Below are positions 44,001 to 55,606 of a stretch of DNA of 64,000 bases, piece by piece (positions within the stretch are counted from its first letter, which is position 1; every line of letters starts with the position of its first letter). This stretch comes from Ricinus communis (lineage: Eukaryota > Streptophyta > Magnoliopsida > Malpighiales > Euphorbiaceae): positions 7,822,001 to 7,886,000 of the forward strand of contig NC_063263.1 in NCBI RefSeq assembly GCF_019578655.1, read 5' to 3'. The position numbers and the translations under genes are program-made. The notes beneath the pieces were generated by a model. It was not told the origin of the DNA and searched no databases. It was given only the letters and a program-made list of their open reading frames with translations.

Positions 44001-45010
44001 TTTTTGAGCAAAATCAGTACCCTTTACAAGCCATCATTTCCTTCCTTAGTTGCATCCAACAAAACTATATATTTGGAATATGATTACAACTTAATTGATG
44101 CTAGAGTCGCTTTTAAAACTGTAAGATGTAAGATATTGCGTTTGATTTTTAGTTGGAACCCATTATAATGGAAAAGAAGAAACATAAAATATGCTATCAT
44201 AATTCCACTTAGTTAGTGTACCATTTGTTTCTCTAAATGTCACCTTATCTTTGTACCAAGAAAAGATATATATATATATCATCTAGCCATTGTTGGGTTG
44301 AGGCCTTGCAAATCCAAGGAGGTCACTTCATTTATATACTGAATCAAGTTTACATAGGAGTGAATTATGTTCAAACATAGCCATTTTTATTCTAAATGAA
44401 TCTTGAACTGGATCTTGATGCTCCCTACCCTACCTAGGTGATGATGAGTACAGATTTGGCCACTAAACTTTGTTTGGTACGAGCCATTCAATTCATGGGT
44501 CATTTCTGTCCTGGACAATTGGCACGTCCAATATATATATTTTTTTGACCAGTCCAATGCATTAATAATTACAAAACTCTTAATTGAACGATAAGTAGTT
44601 TCATAGAAAATGGTCAATGATGAATTTAGTGGAAAATATCATACAATTTGTTTATCATAAGGCAGTCAAATATAGGCCTAGGCAGACAATCAAAGTTTAG
44701 TGAAATTCAAACCAAATTTCAAAAACCCTATTTGCTAGGTTTGTATTAGGTGTCAATTTGTAATTCTTTGTTTTTTTCTGGGGGGGTTACATCTTGAAGA
44801 AACAAAAGATATTATTTGTTGGTCTAACCTTTATTGACTACATTTGTTTGAAATATATTATTATAAAGATTGGAATCATTGGTTTCTGCAATTCTGTGCA
44901 GCTGGGTGGCCGAAGAGGACACAATTGTAAACTTTCCAACAGTGAGAATGAAGAGAAGAATGCCCATTTGGGTCAAAAGGAGAGAAGAAGATCAATCCTT
45001 GAGCTTATAA
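40113..45010 (+). CDS. CYP90D1: cytochrome P450 CYP90D1, brassinosteroid C-23 hydroxylase
   Basis: Eight exons join in frame to 482 aa: 40113-40333, 40690-41014, 41638-41787, 41887-42132, 43147-43236, 43322-43507, 43649-43770, 44902-45010. An N-terminal anchor (residues ~3-20, [17 protein letters not shown]) precedes the Pro-rich hinge [13 protein letters not shown]. The I-helix region has MMIPGEDS (284-291), the K-helix has ETLR (348-351), and the haem loop is [10 protein letters not shown] with Cys425. [12 protein letters not shown] after ETLR favours CYP90D1 over CYP90C1/ROT3. The Arabidopsis enzyme hydroxylates C-23 of 22-hydroxylated intermediates such as 3-epi-6-deoxocathasterone, in the ER membrane. 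Intron 3 is GC-AG rather than GT-AG. The chosen ATG gives the family N-terminus; an in-frame ATG 26 codons upstream (40035) exists. In Arabidopsis this gene neighbours a Mini-III paralogue. Confidence 0.95.
41025..41060 (+). repeat. (CT)n microsatellite at the 5' end of CYP90D1 intron 2
   Basis: About 18 CT units begin 10 bases after the exon 2 donor (AAT/GTTAGT). Read through, the exon would run into a Ser-Leu repeat and stop at 41,107. Confidence 0.95.
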
Positions 45011-46597
45011 AAATCTATAATTATATAAACAAAAACTTTGGCCAACAAAGTTTTGAAAATAAAAAAAAATAAATTCTTACTACAATGATATAAAGCACCC
45101 AACAAGAAAAAGACTGAATGTGGATCAAAAAAGTAATTAAAAGAAAAAAAATAAGGAATTGCCACTGTGCACACGTGTGGGGGACATCCACAAGGGCTAA
45201 TACATTTGTCCTCTTCCATTATATATAGGTACTGCAAATATAGACTATAGAATATAAATATTTTTTGGGGACCCATTAAATTATCACTTGTTTCTCCATC
45301 TTATTTCTATTTTATTATTATTTTTTTTTTTTTTGTTCACCTGATTAGCAAGGTAGCATATGTACAATTGTAAAAGAAGGTGACTTCGGGTAGTGGGCAT
45401 AGCCAATGATTTGTGATCATCGGTCCCAAAATGAACAATGTAATTTTCATGATATTTTCTTTTAAAAATATATAATTATTTTCTTACGCTCGTTATATAA
45501 AAATAAAAATTTATTTAATACAGAAATAAATTTCTGAATTAGCAATTAATTCACATTTCAGACAGGATCCCTCTGTGATGTTTGTTTAGAGTAAATCAGT
45601 GTTCTGTCTCTAGTTACTATCCTAGAGAAATGCATCAATCTAAGTAATGGTTTAAATTAAAATAAATCCCACTAAGACCGGTCTCCTACTGTATGTCTCT
45701 TTCGATTTGTTTCAAAATGGTTGGTTAATTTGCATCATTTAGATCGCTAATTTCAATTGATATTGAATTAGTGTGGTTTGTTCATGAAATCATCAATCTG
45801 AATTTAATTATTCAATGATGATCTCTAACGACTTAATTTCGCATGTAATTTGAAGTGTAGAGTACCACATTTTTTATAAAAAAAAAAGAAGAAAAGAAAA
45901 GAAGAAAAAAAGAAGTGTCATATATCAAGTTTATTATAATATGCTTGATTGGTTCATATAAACCTTCAATGATTAAGCATGTCAATATATATATTTAGAA
46001 ATTAATTAAATTTATAAACCATTTTATATCCTTAAGTTGCAAGCAATATTTATTAGAATCCCAATAAAACAATTTACAAAAGAAGGATGTCAACAATCTT
46101 TATAATAAGAAAATTTAACATGTTTCACATTTGTGTATTTTAAATTATAAAGTGATTTTCTTCCAGAAGAATCAATGTTTAAGAAAGATAATTGTCAATT
46201 TCAACTTAAGAGTGAAAATATAATGATCAATATTAAATGGCATTTAATTTGTTAGACAATGTTTCCTTTTCCTTTGCATCCATCACTTTAATATGTTGAT
46301 ACGATAACGGATAAGATGAAAACGATGTCATTTTCAAGAGAAATAAATTGTGGAAATGTATTTAATTTTAAGCCATTCACATTTTAATAGGAATGACATA
46401 ATGCTTATATAAGAAGAAAGTGAGGCTTATCAAAATATGATGCTTCTTTTTTTTCTTTTTTTTTTAATTCATCAAACTCTAATGCATTAGTTTAATATAA
46501 AATGATATTATATTAGAAATAGGTGTTAGACTTAGATTTCATTCAATTTGTAATAAAAAGAATATTTTTTTGTGATAATTAATTTATTAGTTATTGA

Positions 46598-46732
46598 AAG
46601 AGGTAGTCATTCTTTTACACTTGCTATAAAGGCTAAAATTCATTTAGTGCAGAAAAAGGATTCGAACTTCAGACCTCTGACTTCTAAGAATAAACACTTT
46701 TGCTATTTGAGGTAGACCTCAAGTGTAACTAA
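46598..46732 (-). repeat. SINE-like fragment
   Basis: On the minus strand an A-box-like TAGCAAAAGTG (46,705-46,695) is followed by a good B-box GTTCGAATCC (46,677-46,668). Further on comes a body motif resembling TTTTACACTTGCTATAAA when read on the plus strand. Related body fragments occur near 39.36, 39.46, 45.47 and 62.2 kb. Pol III-type boxes without a tRNA cloverleaf suggest a tRNA-derived SINE. The ends are not defined. Confidence 0.35.
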
Positions 46733-47170
46733 TTTACGATTTAATGAATAACTTTTATCTGACTTTATATATTTAATATGTGCATAAATTACTAGTAATT
46801 GAAGGAAATAAAAGATCTGAAAAGAAAGAAATGATAGAAAAAATTTATATATTAAATATTTTTAGAGGGAGAAGAAAATAAAGAATTAATAAATTCATTG
46901 CCATGCTTAGTCTTGAAAATTATGATGCATTTTAATTCTAACTATTGGACCATGTGTTGGATGGTGTACATGATAAAAGATGCAGTCGCAGGCCAATCGA
47001 CCCAATTCAATTGTTAAGAGAATGTTACAATTCATTTTCCAACAATATTATATAAAATGATTATTCAATTTAAATCTCAATAGTTCACTTAATAAATATT
47101 CAGTCATACACTGATAATTCAACTTAAATATTTAAGCTATTAAGTAAAGGCCGATAATAATTTTCTATCA

Positions 47171-47175
<5 letters not shown>

Positions 47176-47205
<30 letters not shown>
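47176..47205. repeat. (AT)n microsatellite
   Basis: About 14 AT units lie in the intergenic spacer. Confidence 0.9.
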
Positions 47206-47209
<4 letters not shown>

Positions 47210-47589
47210 ATTTTGAAGACAAATATATTAATGCATATGTAAATATTTTTTAGTTAAGAGACAAGAAAAGTAAAGAAAATATTTAAATTGAGATGAGCAT
47301 TGTAATTACTGAGCTATTACTCTAAATGTGAGTAAGTGAATTGTATCATATCATACTAGTACATATTTTTATATTTAATAAAAATTTAACTATTAATTTA
47401 TTTTATTAAATTTTTCTATATTAATCAACCGTTACTTTTTTTTTTTTAAATATCAATTTTATCCTTACAAAAATAGGAATTTTAATGATCTTTAGTTTTA
47501 TTAAATTGTGTTTTATAGATTTGTTATTTTTAATAATTAGTTTTAGCATTATTATCACAAAATATTAAAATAAAGTCAAGTATATATCT

Positions 47590-47786
47590 ATACTTTAAGT
47601 TTATATCGATTAGTCGATTAATACTACAACGATTTAATTTAATAAATATTTAAATTTTATTTCTTTTAACATCTAGATATTTTTAACTTTTAATTTATTT
47701 TAATATAAATTTAATTTAATTTTTAAATATTTTTGTGCAATATACGTGCACCTTCGAATGAAAACCTATGTAAAAAATTGTTAAAA

Positions 47787-47790
<4 letters not shown>
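47590..47790 (-). repeat. diverged copy of an inverted-repeat (MITE-like) family
   Basis: The stretch containing ATTTTTAACTTTTAATTTA, then TGCAATATACGTGCACC and GAATGAAAACC parallels 63,640-63,860. It also parallels the reverse complement of 55,333-55,606. The ends are eroded, so limits are approximate. Confidence 0.45.

Positions 47791-47825
<35 letters not shown>
47791..47825. repeat. (AT)n microsatellite
   Basis: About 17 AT units lie directly next to the diverged repeat copy. Confidence 0.93.
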
Positions 47826-47828
<3 letters not shown>

Positions 47829-48556
47829 CATCTTCAGGTATCTATAAAATTACCTATCAAAAGTCAAAATACTAAATTGAATCAAAACTCAAAGCATTAG
47901 TATGCATTTCATCTTAAAATAATCATCCAATTTAAAATTTATTAAAAAATAAGAATTAAAATTTTAAATTTTATTAGAATTTTTTTTAATTTCTTTTATA
48001 TTTAAAATATGGTTACTTCAATATTTAAGGTTATAAATTATTTAAAGAATTTAAAAACTATTTGTACTAAAATTAATATTAACTATAAAAATCCCTAACA
48101 AAAAACATATGAAAAAATGTATAAAATATAATTAATTTGTAATATAATCAAACTGAAAAATTAAATTAAATGAGAATAATATTATAAAAAATAAAATATT
48201 CTATTTTTAATATATAGATAAATTCAAAAAAAAATTATATACATAAAAGTTGAAATAGACTATTATGTATGATATTAATATAATAATATCAGTAAAAATA
48301 AATTATTTTTTAATTTCAGTTAATATATGTTTTTTAGGATCTTAGTTTCACCTAATAAAACATTATAGGTATTAAATATGATTATTAAAAGTAAAGAAAT
48401 TCATTAATATAATTTTTAAAACTCAAAAATTTATAATGTTTAATCTGTTAATAATAATAATAATTTAATAGAGAAGATAAAAAAATATTAAAATTAGTTA
48501 TTGAAAATGGAATCTATCAGTATAACTTAACATACTTTGTTGATGTCAATATAAGC

Positions 48557-48586
48557 AACCCTAGTTTAGAGCCCAAGCACGGCCCA
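48557..48586 (+). promoter_or_regulatory. telo-box and site II elements of the FLX-like gene
   Basis: AACCCTAG (telo-box core) is followed within 30 bases by GCCCAA and GGCCCA (site II type). The set lies about 100-170 bases before the presumed transcribed leader. This combination is typical of constitutively expressed, growth-linked plant genes. Confidence 0.5.
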
Positions 48587-48742
48587 AAACTGAACACCAT
48601 ACAAACGTCAGCGTTTAAATGCACCTAATAATTTACTTTCCGGGTAAAATACAAAAATCACAAGCAGTATCTTGCACCAGCTTTCTATTCGTTTGAAGAA
48701 AATATCGATCAAAGTCCTCATACTCAAATTTTCAATTCACAG

Positions 48743-49337
48743 GTCTCTACTTTGTTTGCTCTTTCTTTTGTTTTTTGGAATTCTTGAATGTTTTATAATT
48801 TCTAAATTTATGTATTAACTTAATGATTTTATTGTATTCTTGTTCGAAATATCTGAATTTGGATTTTCTCAATTTCTTTTGTAATTAGTATTTCAGTGTT
48901 CCTTTGGTTTCTCTTTCTTTTTAATTCTTATAGCTTGAATTAATTGTTAAATAGTAAAAACAAAAACTTGTTAGTTACTGCAGATTTAGCTTTAATCGAC
49001 ATTTTTAGGGCTCCAAATAATCGAAGTCTGTTCTTAGATTGATTGTAGGTGAACAATAATTTGGGCATCAATTAGAAAGTTTATAAAAACATGTGATTTG
49101 TTTTTATATGAGGATTGTGATTTTTATTCATTAGTTGTTGCTTTCATTGTTGTGGTGTTCTAAAGAGATGTTTTCCTTAGTTCATCCGTTCTTATATATA
49201 TATATATATATTCTTTTTTGTGGAGGTTTTGGATATTTTTAATATGATTGTATTATTTTGAAAAAGTTATGGTTTGAAATCTTTTTTTCTAAAGATAGTT
49301 TATTTATATCATTCTATTGCTTGACCTTCTCTAGCAG
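48743..49337 (+). other. probable 5' leader intron of the FLX-like gene
   Basis: A donor (CACAG/GTCTCT at 48,742/48,743) and an acceptor (CTAGCAG ending at 49,337) bracket a T-rich stretch. The acceptor is only 10 bases upstream of the start codon. An intron just before the ATG is common in such genes. The exact donor is my inference. Confidence 0.5.
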
Positions 49338-49347
49338 ACAAATCCAA

Positions 49348-50877
49348 ATGGCAGGGAGAAATCGCATTCCTCGTGAAGCTTATAATGACCGACGAGGGTT
49401 TCCGCCAGAGAGATCTTTCATTCGTGGCCCTCCTTTGCCACATCCGCCACCACCACCACCTCACCATGCTTTGTTGGAGGATGAACTTGAGATGCGGCAT
49501 GTTGAAATCCGCAGGCTCCTGGCTGATAATCGTCGGTTGGCGGAGGATAGAATGGCTCTGCAGCAAGAGCTTGGTGCTGCAAAGGAGGATATTCATCGCC
49601 TGAATCTTATCATGGGCGAAATTCGTACAGAACAAGAAATGCACTCAAGAGAGCTTATTGAGAAAGGTTTAAAACTGGAGGCTGATCTCCGTGCTACTGA
49701 GCCTTTGAAGAATGAGGCTGTACAACTTCGTGCAGAAGTTCAGAAACTGAATAGTACGAAGCAAGAATTCCTTGGGCAAATTCAGACCATGAAAAAAGAA
49801 ATTTCAAGATTGCAAGCTGATAATCAACAGATCCCACTTTTGCGTGGTGAGATAGATGGCCTGCACCAGGAGCTTATGCATGCTAGGTCTGTGCTTGGAT
49901 CTCTTTCCATTGATATATGTTCTTATAATTCTAAATACTTTCTTGTCTGAAGCACCTGTTATGCCGCGCATGGCTTGAAACTCAGCATCAGATTTTTTAA
50001 AAATGATCAATATAATGCTAAAGCCAAATCAATGTTTCAGGACGGCTATTGATTATGAAAAGAAGGCAAACATTGAGTTGGTGGAGCAGAGACAGGCTAT
50101 GGAGAAGACCATGGTTTCCATGGCCCGTGAAGTTGAAAAGCTGCGGGCAGAACTTGCCAGTGCTGATTCTCGACCCTGGGTTGCTGGTATGCCTGTCATA
50201 CATGTTCCTCTATAAGTTATTTTATTTTTCTTTTCTGTTTATTTTTAACAGAGTTCCTTGAATTGCTGAGTGCGGTATTAGTTAATTTGATCCATTCTAA
50301 TATACTCCATGGTCCATGCCTCCTTGGACTTATGCTCTTGTTAATCATGTTCGCGCTTAGTTGCAAGTTATGTATCAACTGAGAATAATTTAAATTTGAA
50401 TTTAAATTTTTCATTGTAAAGAAGAGGATTATTAGCTTTCCCTGCTAGTAGATTCATCATAAAGCAAACCTTGATATTCACCTCAATCTACACACCTGTT
50501 ATCTTAAAGTCTTTCTTAGTTGTGAATACGACCAGAACCCTTTTTTTCCCGCCTTATCGTGCTATTATATCTACTTTATATGTTGTTTACCTCTTTATCT
50601 TAATTTTCTGATGATTCAAGGTGGACCATATGGGATGAAGTTCAATAATCCAGATGGTTTTCATGCACCTTATGGAGATGGATATGGGGGTCATTTGGTT
50701 TGTGCGCTGTCCTTATGATTTTGGTTTTTGTTTCCAGTAGTTTATGTTATTCTACTGCTTATGTTTCTTCTTTTTTTTTTTTCTTTTTTTCTTTTTTTTT
50801 TAATTTATTTTTCTATTGTTGCTCAGGGTGCTCCTGGGCCTGCTTCATGGGACAAGGCTCGCATGCCTCGTCGTTGA
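49348..50877 (+). CDS. FLX-like coiled-coil protein (FLXL3 type)
   Basis: Four coding exons, 49348-49886, 50041-50186, 50621-50697 and 50827-50877, join in frame to 270 aa with GT-AG introns. The N-terminus is basic and proline-rich ([20 protein letters not shown], then a short run of prolines with His). From about residue 55 to 225 there is a long heptad-rich coiled coil ([20 protein letters not shown] and onward). The tail is Gly/Tyr/Pro-rich and ends ARMPRR. This layout is that of the FLX/FLX-like family. FLX acts with FRIGIDA to activate FLC in Arabidopsis; FLXL3 itself has no firm role that I know of. The ORF is open 30 codons further upstream, but those residues are hydrophobic leader-intron sequence, so I start at 49348. 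It lies between CYP90D1 and PLD epsilon. Confidence 0.9.
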
Positions 50878-53800
50878 GATGGTAGCTGTTCAAATTCAGA
50901 AAGTGCAAAGCTGATGTTATGGCCGCCTGCTATCCTGTTTGATATCTCAATAGATGAGAAGTGTTTTTCATCTTTGTGTGCATTCCACACCAGTAGTCTT
51001 TTATCAGAATACATTGTTAGTTATTCTAACTTATTAAGTAGGATAATATTGTTGCTTTGCTTTATTTGGTAGCTCGTATAAAATATCATAGTTTCAATGT
51101 TATAGGTACGCCTTTGTGTGCCTGCCTCTTTACCACTATAATGTATGTCATTTTTCAGTCTTGTCTTGCCTTGCTTGCTGAGCTAGATTTACTATTTTCA
51201 TCGAGCTGATTGATTCTTAAATATTTTCTTGTTTTCTTTTTAGTGGCTGTGCTCTCTTAGATGGATGTAGATGGAGAATGAATCTAAGTTTTCTGTCTTT
51301 CAATTTTGGTTCAGTTGTTTTTTCTCTTCCATTTGAGCTTTGAAGAGCTTGAGATGCTTTTATTTCATATTAATAGCAATGACAGCAATGTGAGGTTGCC
51401 TCTAGCTCTAGGCATGTTGATATGATCTCTATTAGTACAGTTGATTCTTTTCGCTAAAAAAATGTAGATGACCAAATTGGCATTTTAGGTAACATTGGAA
51501 ATAGGATATGTGTGAAGTGCTATGGACTAGTGGATTTGGTGACTAATTCTTATAATGCGAGGATGTAAATCCTGGAGCTTGTATTAGCGTTGCTTTGCTT
51601 ACATTTCTAAGCAAGGATTTGTTATTTTCTAAATTCATGTCAATCTGTATGACATGAATAGGAATTCAGTGTGGGAGATCACAGTTGTTTGAGTAATGAA
51701 TGACTGGAAAAATTTGTTTATTTGAGAAGTTGCCTTCAAAGAAAATGCACCTCTGTGCTGCTGCTCGTAGCAACTTATTACAAAGATGATATTTTACTGT
51801 GGAAGCTGCGGGAACTAGATTTTTATCATAGGTAAGTGTGGCCGTTCTTTTCTTGGAATTACTTCAGGTGATATAAAAGAATATGTGACAAGCTGTTCAG
51901 GTTATTACTATTTGGATTTTTGAGCTGGCTCCTACATCGTTCTGCATATTCTTAATGCATGAGCTCCATCTGAAGTATGTTGGTTCAGTCCCTGATATAA
52001 AGTATTTAGCAGTTCCAATTTAGATAGAATGGCATCTAAATGTCGAATTCTTTATATTCGCTTAAAGACCCATTGGAATAGTTGATGGACCGTGTTTTTC
52101 ATTTTGAAGATGGAGATTTTACTGGAGGGCATTGGGCTTTGATTTCTATGACCTGTGATTGGTGCTATTCTGGATGAAATAGATGTTATATTCTAGGTAC
52201 ACTTCCTGCCATTTCCGTGATGGATTGATGGCTTAGATTGTGAAGTTGGCCTTCCAGGGCTCCAATATCCGTCTATCTCTCTCTCTCTCTATATATGTAT
52301 ATCTATATCAATCTTCTGGCTATGCTCATTACAGGTTGGGCATGTACCTTGGTTCTTTGTCAAAAAGCTGTCTAGATCATATGATTTAGCAACTACTGAC
52401 ATTCTATTTTAACTTAATTGAATTATAGGAAATTTTACCTTGTTAAGTGGTATAAGGCTGCATTATCCTTTCCTTGAGTTAGATTTTGGAGGATGGACTG
52501 ATTATAAAATTATGTTGCTACCTCTCGCTTAGAGTGACTGGATTCGACTGACATGCAGTGGGTGATTAAAAATGCAAGTGGTTTTAGTGGAGATATTGTA
52601 AGAGATCTGAGTTTTTGGATGGTCTTACTGTAGATTTATCACATTGTTTCAACACTTGAAAATTCTCCGGAGAGTGGACAATAACATCCTAACATTTGGA
52701 TGTTGGAAGAAACTATCTCCACTTACATCAGATTTCTTCTAGTTCTCCTCCCATCTATGGAGGTTTGGTACCCACACAAGCCTCGCTCTTTCTCGATTTG
52801 AATTGTTCTGCTAGCTGCTTCTTCGTGCATCAAAATGAACTTCCCGAACTCTGAAGGACCATGAGCATGCCATGTGACGAGAGGCTCCTAATATTTTATA
52901 GGCAAGTATTCTGCTTCTGCTATGTGGGTTTCGTGGATCTAAAACGTCTTGTTCTTTTAGCTATTTTTAATGAACATTCTATTATGCTTATTGTTTATGG
53001 ATAATTAATGATTAGCATACATCTATCTAATCATAGGAGGTGCACAGTGCTCTGTAGGTGCTTAAGGTCTCACAACTGGTTGTATACCTTTTTACCCCTT
53101 AACTTACATGTTGCATCCCTGTTATGTTATTCACTAGTTTGCCGTGTTACCTTGAGAAGGTTTATGGATAGTTTCATCGCAGAGCAATTTTATGGTAACA
53201 CTTAACAGTTACTTCTTCATAACTGTATTAGATTGGATGATTTTATCTTCTGCAGAAGAAATCCCATTTTTCTATCCAAATTGGACTTCCCTTCAGTTCT
53301 TGAGGTTGTGAACTATCCTTCTGCTTGCTCTCTTCACCCACTGATATACTTCTCAAGGATTATATGTGATGGCACTGATTTATCGTTAAGTTGGGAAAAT
53401 AGGATGTTCCGATGCTTGTATGCTTCCTGATCGAGACATCTACAAGGACTATGTGGACCATGTCCTTGTGATAAACTAGGATATGTTCTAGGCTTTTTCT
53501 TGCAACAATATCTAGTAATCTGTCAGGTAGTGTATAAAGGTTTCTTATCGGTTATATAGAGCCATGAGACTGTCGTGAGAAGTGCAATAGTCTCTGTTTG
53601 GCTGCTGTTGTTGAGTTCTTCTACCACTTCTATTGTTTTATACGATTGAGATGTTGATCAAGGGAAGGATGATTCTGATATTTATTGGGCGGATCCTATT
53701 TCCATGATCATGCCAAAGTTGGACAAGAGAAATGTTTATTTTTTATGGGTGTTTAGTCCATCCAATTGGCTAGACTGGTTACTTAATGCTGGACATTACC

Positions 53801-54590
53801 ATGTCAGGTTGTTAGTGTTTGAGTTTTGGTTCAGAAAAGATGCAAAGAATTTCGGAAGTTTACAGCTGATTATCCTTCTCTTATTTAGACCTGTTTATCT
53901 GCCAAAAGCCTTGAAAGGAGTTGTAAAGTGTAGGATCTGGTCTTATTCTGGAGGTCACCATGCTTTACGTTTTGTGGAAGGACGATTGCAAGATAGCTGA
54001 TTAACCTGCATTACTTTCAGCTAGAACGCCTGTTGAAAATTACATGAGAAGATGCTTCATGCATCAATATATTAATTAAAAGTCAGGTGCATGGAATTTC
54101 AGGTTCAACTAGTAGATTTTGGCCAAGACCACTTGTGGAATTTTTCAAGGATGAACCAAGACAAAGCTATGGTCCAGTTAGGTTTCCATTGTTTGTCTTG
54201 ATTTAGTGTAATTTTAGAGGAGTCATCTCTGGGCATGGACCTTGTATAGCTGCTATGTAATTGTAGAACCAGAAGCCATAGATTTAAATAACTATTGTTG
54301 GGACCTTCCAAAAATAAGAATTTGATAAATATGCCTGTTGCTTATTGTGATCATATCAATTATAAGTTGCAAGTTTTGGATTTCTTCTAACTAAACCTTC
54401 CTTATTGTTCTGCAGATCAAAAACTGGCTGTGAATGGCTGGGGAAAGTTGGGTACTATTTTGTACTATTGCCTTTTGGTACTGACCTTCCCACCCCATAG
54501 AGGTAGCTTTTGGTCATCCCACTTGGACAGCTGAAGGAGGTGCATGGGAGTAAAAACACCACAAAAGGTTCAGGTTTAAGTCTTTGGTTG

Positions 54591-54678
54591 TGCTCTCAAA
54601 ATACATGCATGAGGCTTTCTGCTTTTGATATGTATGCTCTCAAAGTACACGCATGAGGCTTTCTGCTTTCAATATGTG
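54591..54678. repeat. 44 bp tandem duplication
   Basis: The unit at 54,591-54,634 is repeated at 54,635-54,678 with a few substitutions. Both copies contain GCATGAGGCTTTCTGCTTT. Confidence 0.92.
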
Positions 54679-55332
54679 TCTTACTATTACAAAAAAGGGA
54701 ACACAGCATATCTATCTTACTTTTTAAAAGGAACAACAATAACAGCAACAACATTCTCATTTCATTTGGTATTTATTCCCTTAATTGGAGGCGTTTTATT
54801 CAAATGTCAAATGCGCCTGTTTCAGTTGCCACCATATTTAATGGTCCGAAACGGCAGCATTTATAGGAATTTTCTTTTTACATGTAGCAAGAGTGTTCTT
54901 TTGTTGTTAAATTGTTACTTTTCAAAACCGTGAAACAGTAATTTATTATAAACAAATTAACCAATGCTACATTAGGAGGAGGATATTAGCTGCTTTCTGA
55001 TGTCCGTAATGATCTTTATTAATTGTTTGCTTGTAACTTTTGAGTAGTTTTTGGTTAAGTTCATTTTCACATGTCTTATACATGGACTAATATGATCTCA
55101 TTGCTCCTTGATAACTTGGGAGTGATTGGGAGTTGCTGCCCGGTTAAGGGCCAAATGAAAATTTTTCCACATCTTTGTAATTTTTTAATTTAAGATTATG
55201 GTGTGCTGCTGAACTTTGATCAGGTTCTGATGGTATAATTTTTTTCCCGTGTCCAATTTTATTGTTCTAAGTTGATTGAGCTTATGTGTATGTAATGTGA
55301 ACTTCCCGCGGCCAAATGAATATTTATTTGGA

Positions 55333-55606
55333 CACCTGAATTTGATGGTTTGGTCACTTTAGCACCTTAAATTTTTTGATATAACATGATAGACATTTTA
55401 TTATTTGATATTTAAACACTTTTTAATATGTAGATTCATTCAACATGTCCATGTGTATTGCATTCAAGTGTTTAAATGTTATCAAAAAAATAAAGTTCAT
55501 ATATCTATTAGGTCAAATTGAATATTAAAGGTGTACATAAATAGAATTCATGTGTTTGTTAGGTTAAATTGAAAGTTAAAATAACTAAATTATTAAATTT
55601 CAGGTG
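55333..55606. mobile_element. MITE-like inverted-repeat element (~274 bp)
   Basis: The left end starts CACCTGAATTTGATGGTTTG and the reverse complement of the right end starts CACCTGAAATTTAATAATTT. The interior has further inverted symmetry around AAACACTTT and AAGTGTTTAAATG. No ORF is inside and no clear target duplication is visible. Diverged relatives lie near 47.6 and 63.7 kb. Confidence 0.65.

Larger units (their letters stand above)
45011..48550. other. intergenic region between CYP90D1 and the FLX-like gene
   Basis: This is AT-rich spacer. It holds two AT microsatellites, a SINE-like fragment near 46.6 kb, and near 47.6 kb a diverged copy of an inverted-repeat family also found at 55.3 and 63.7 kb. 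I see no supported gene. The first few hundred bases may be the CYP90D1 3' untranslated region. Confidence 0.5.

Noticed and set aside
47176..47825. AT-rich tracts as a replication origin or scaffold attachment site
   Set aside because: Runs of AT dinucleotide are ordinary microsatellites in this genome, and nothing else supports either role.
49258..49347. Extension of the FLX-like ORF upstream of 49,348
   Set aside because: The added residues are hydrophobic and come from a T-rich stretch ending in a good acceptor (CTAGCAG). The family N-terminus begins at MAGRNR.
53704..54000. 98-codon ORF with hydrophobic and basic stretches
   Set aside because: I compared it by eye with retrotransposon, P450 and kinase motifs and saw no match. 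It lacks a neighbouring exon.
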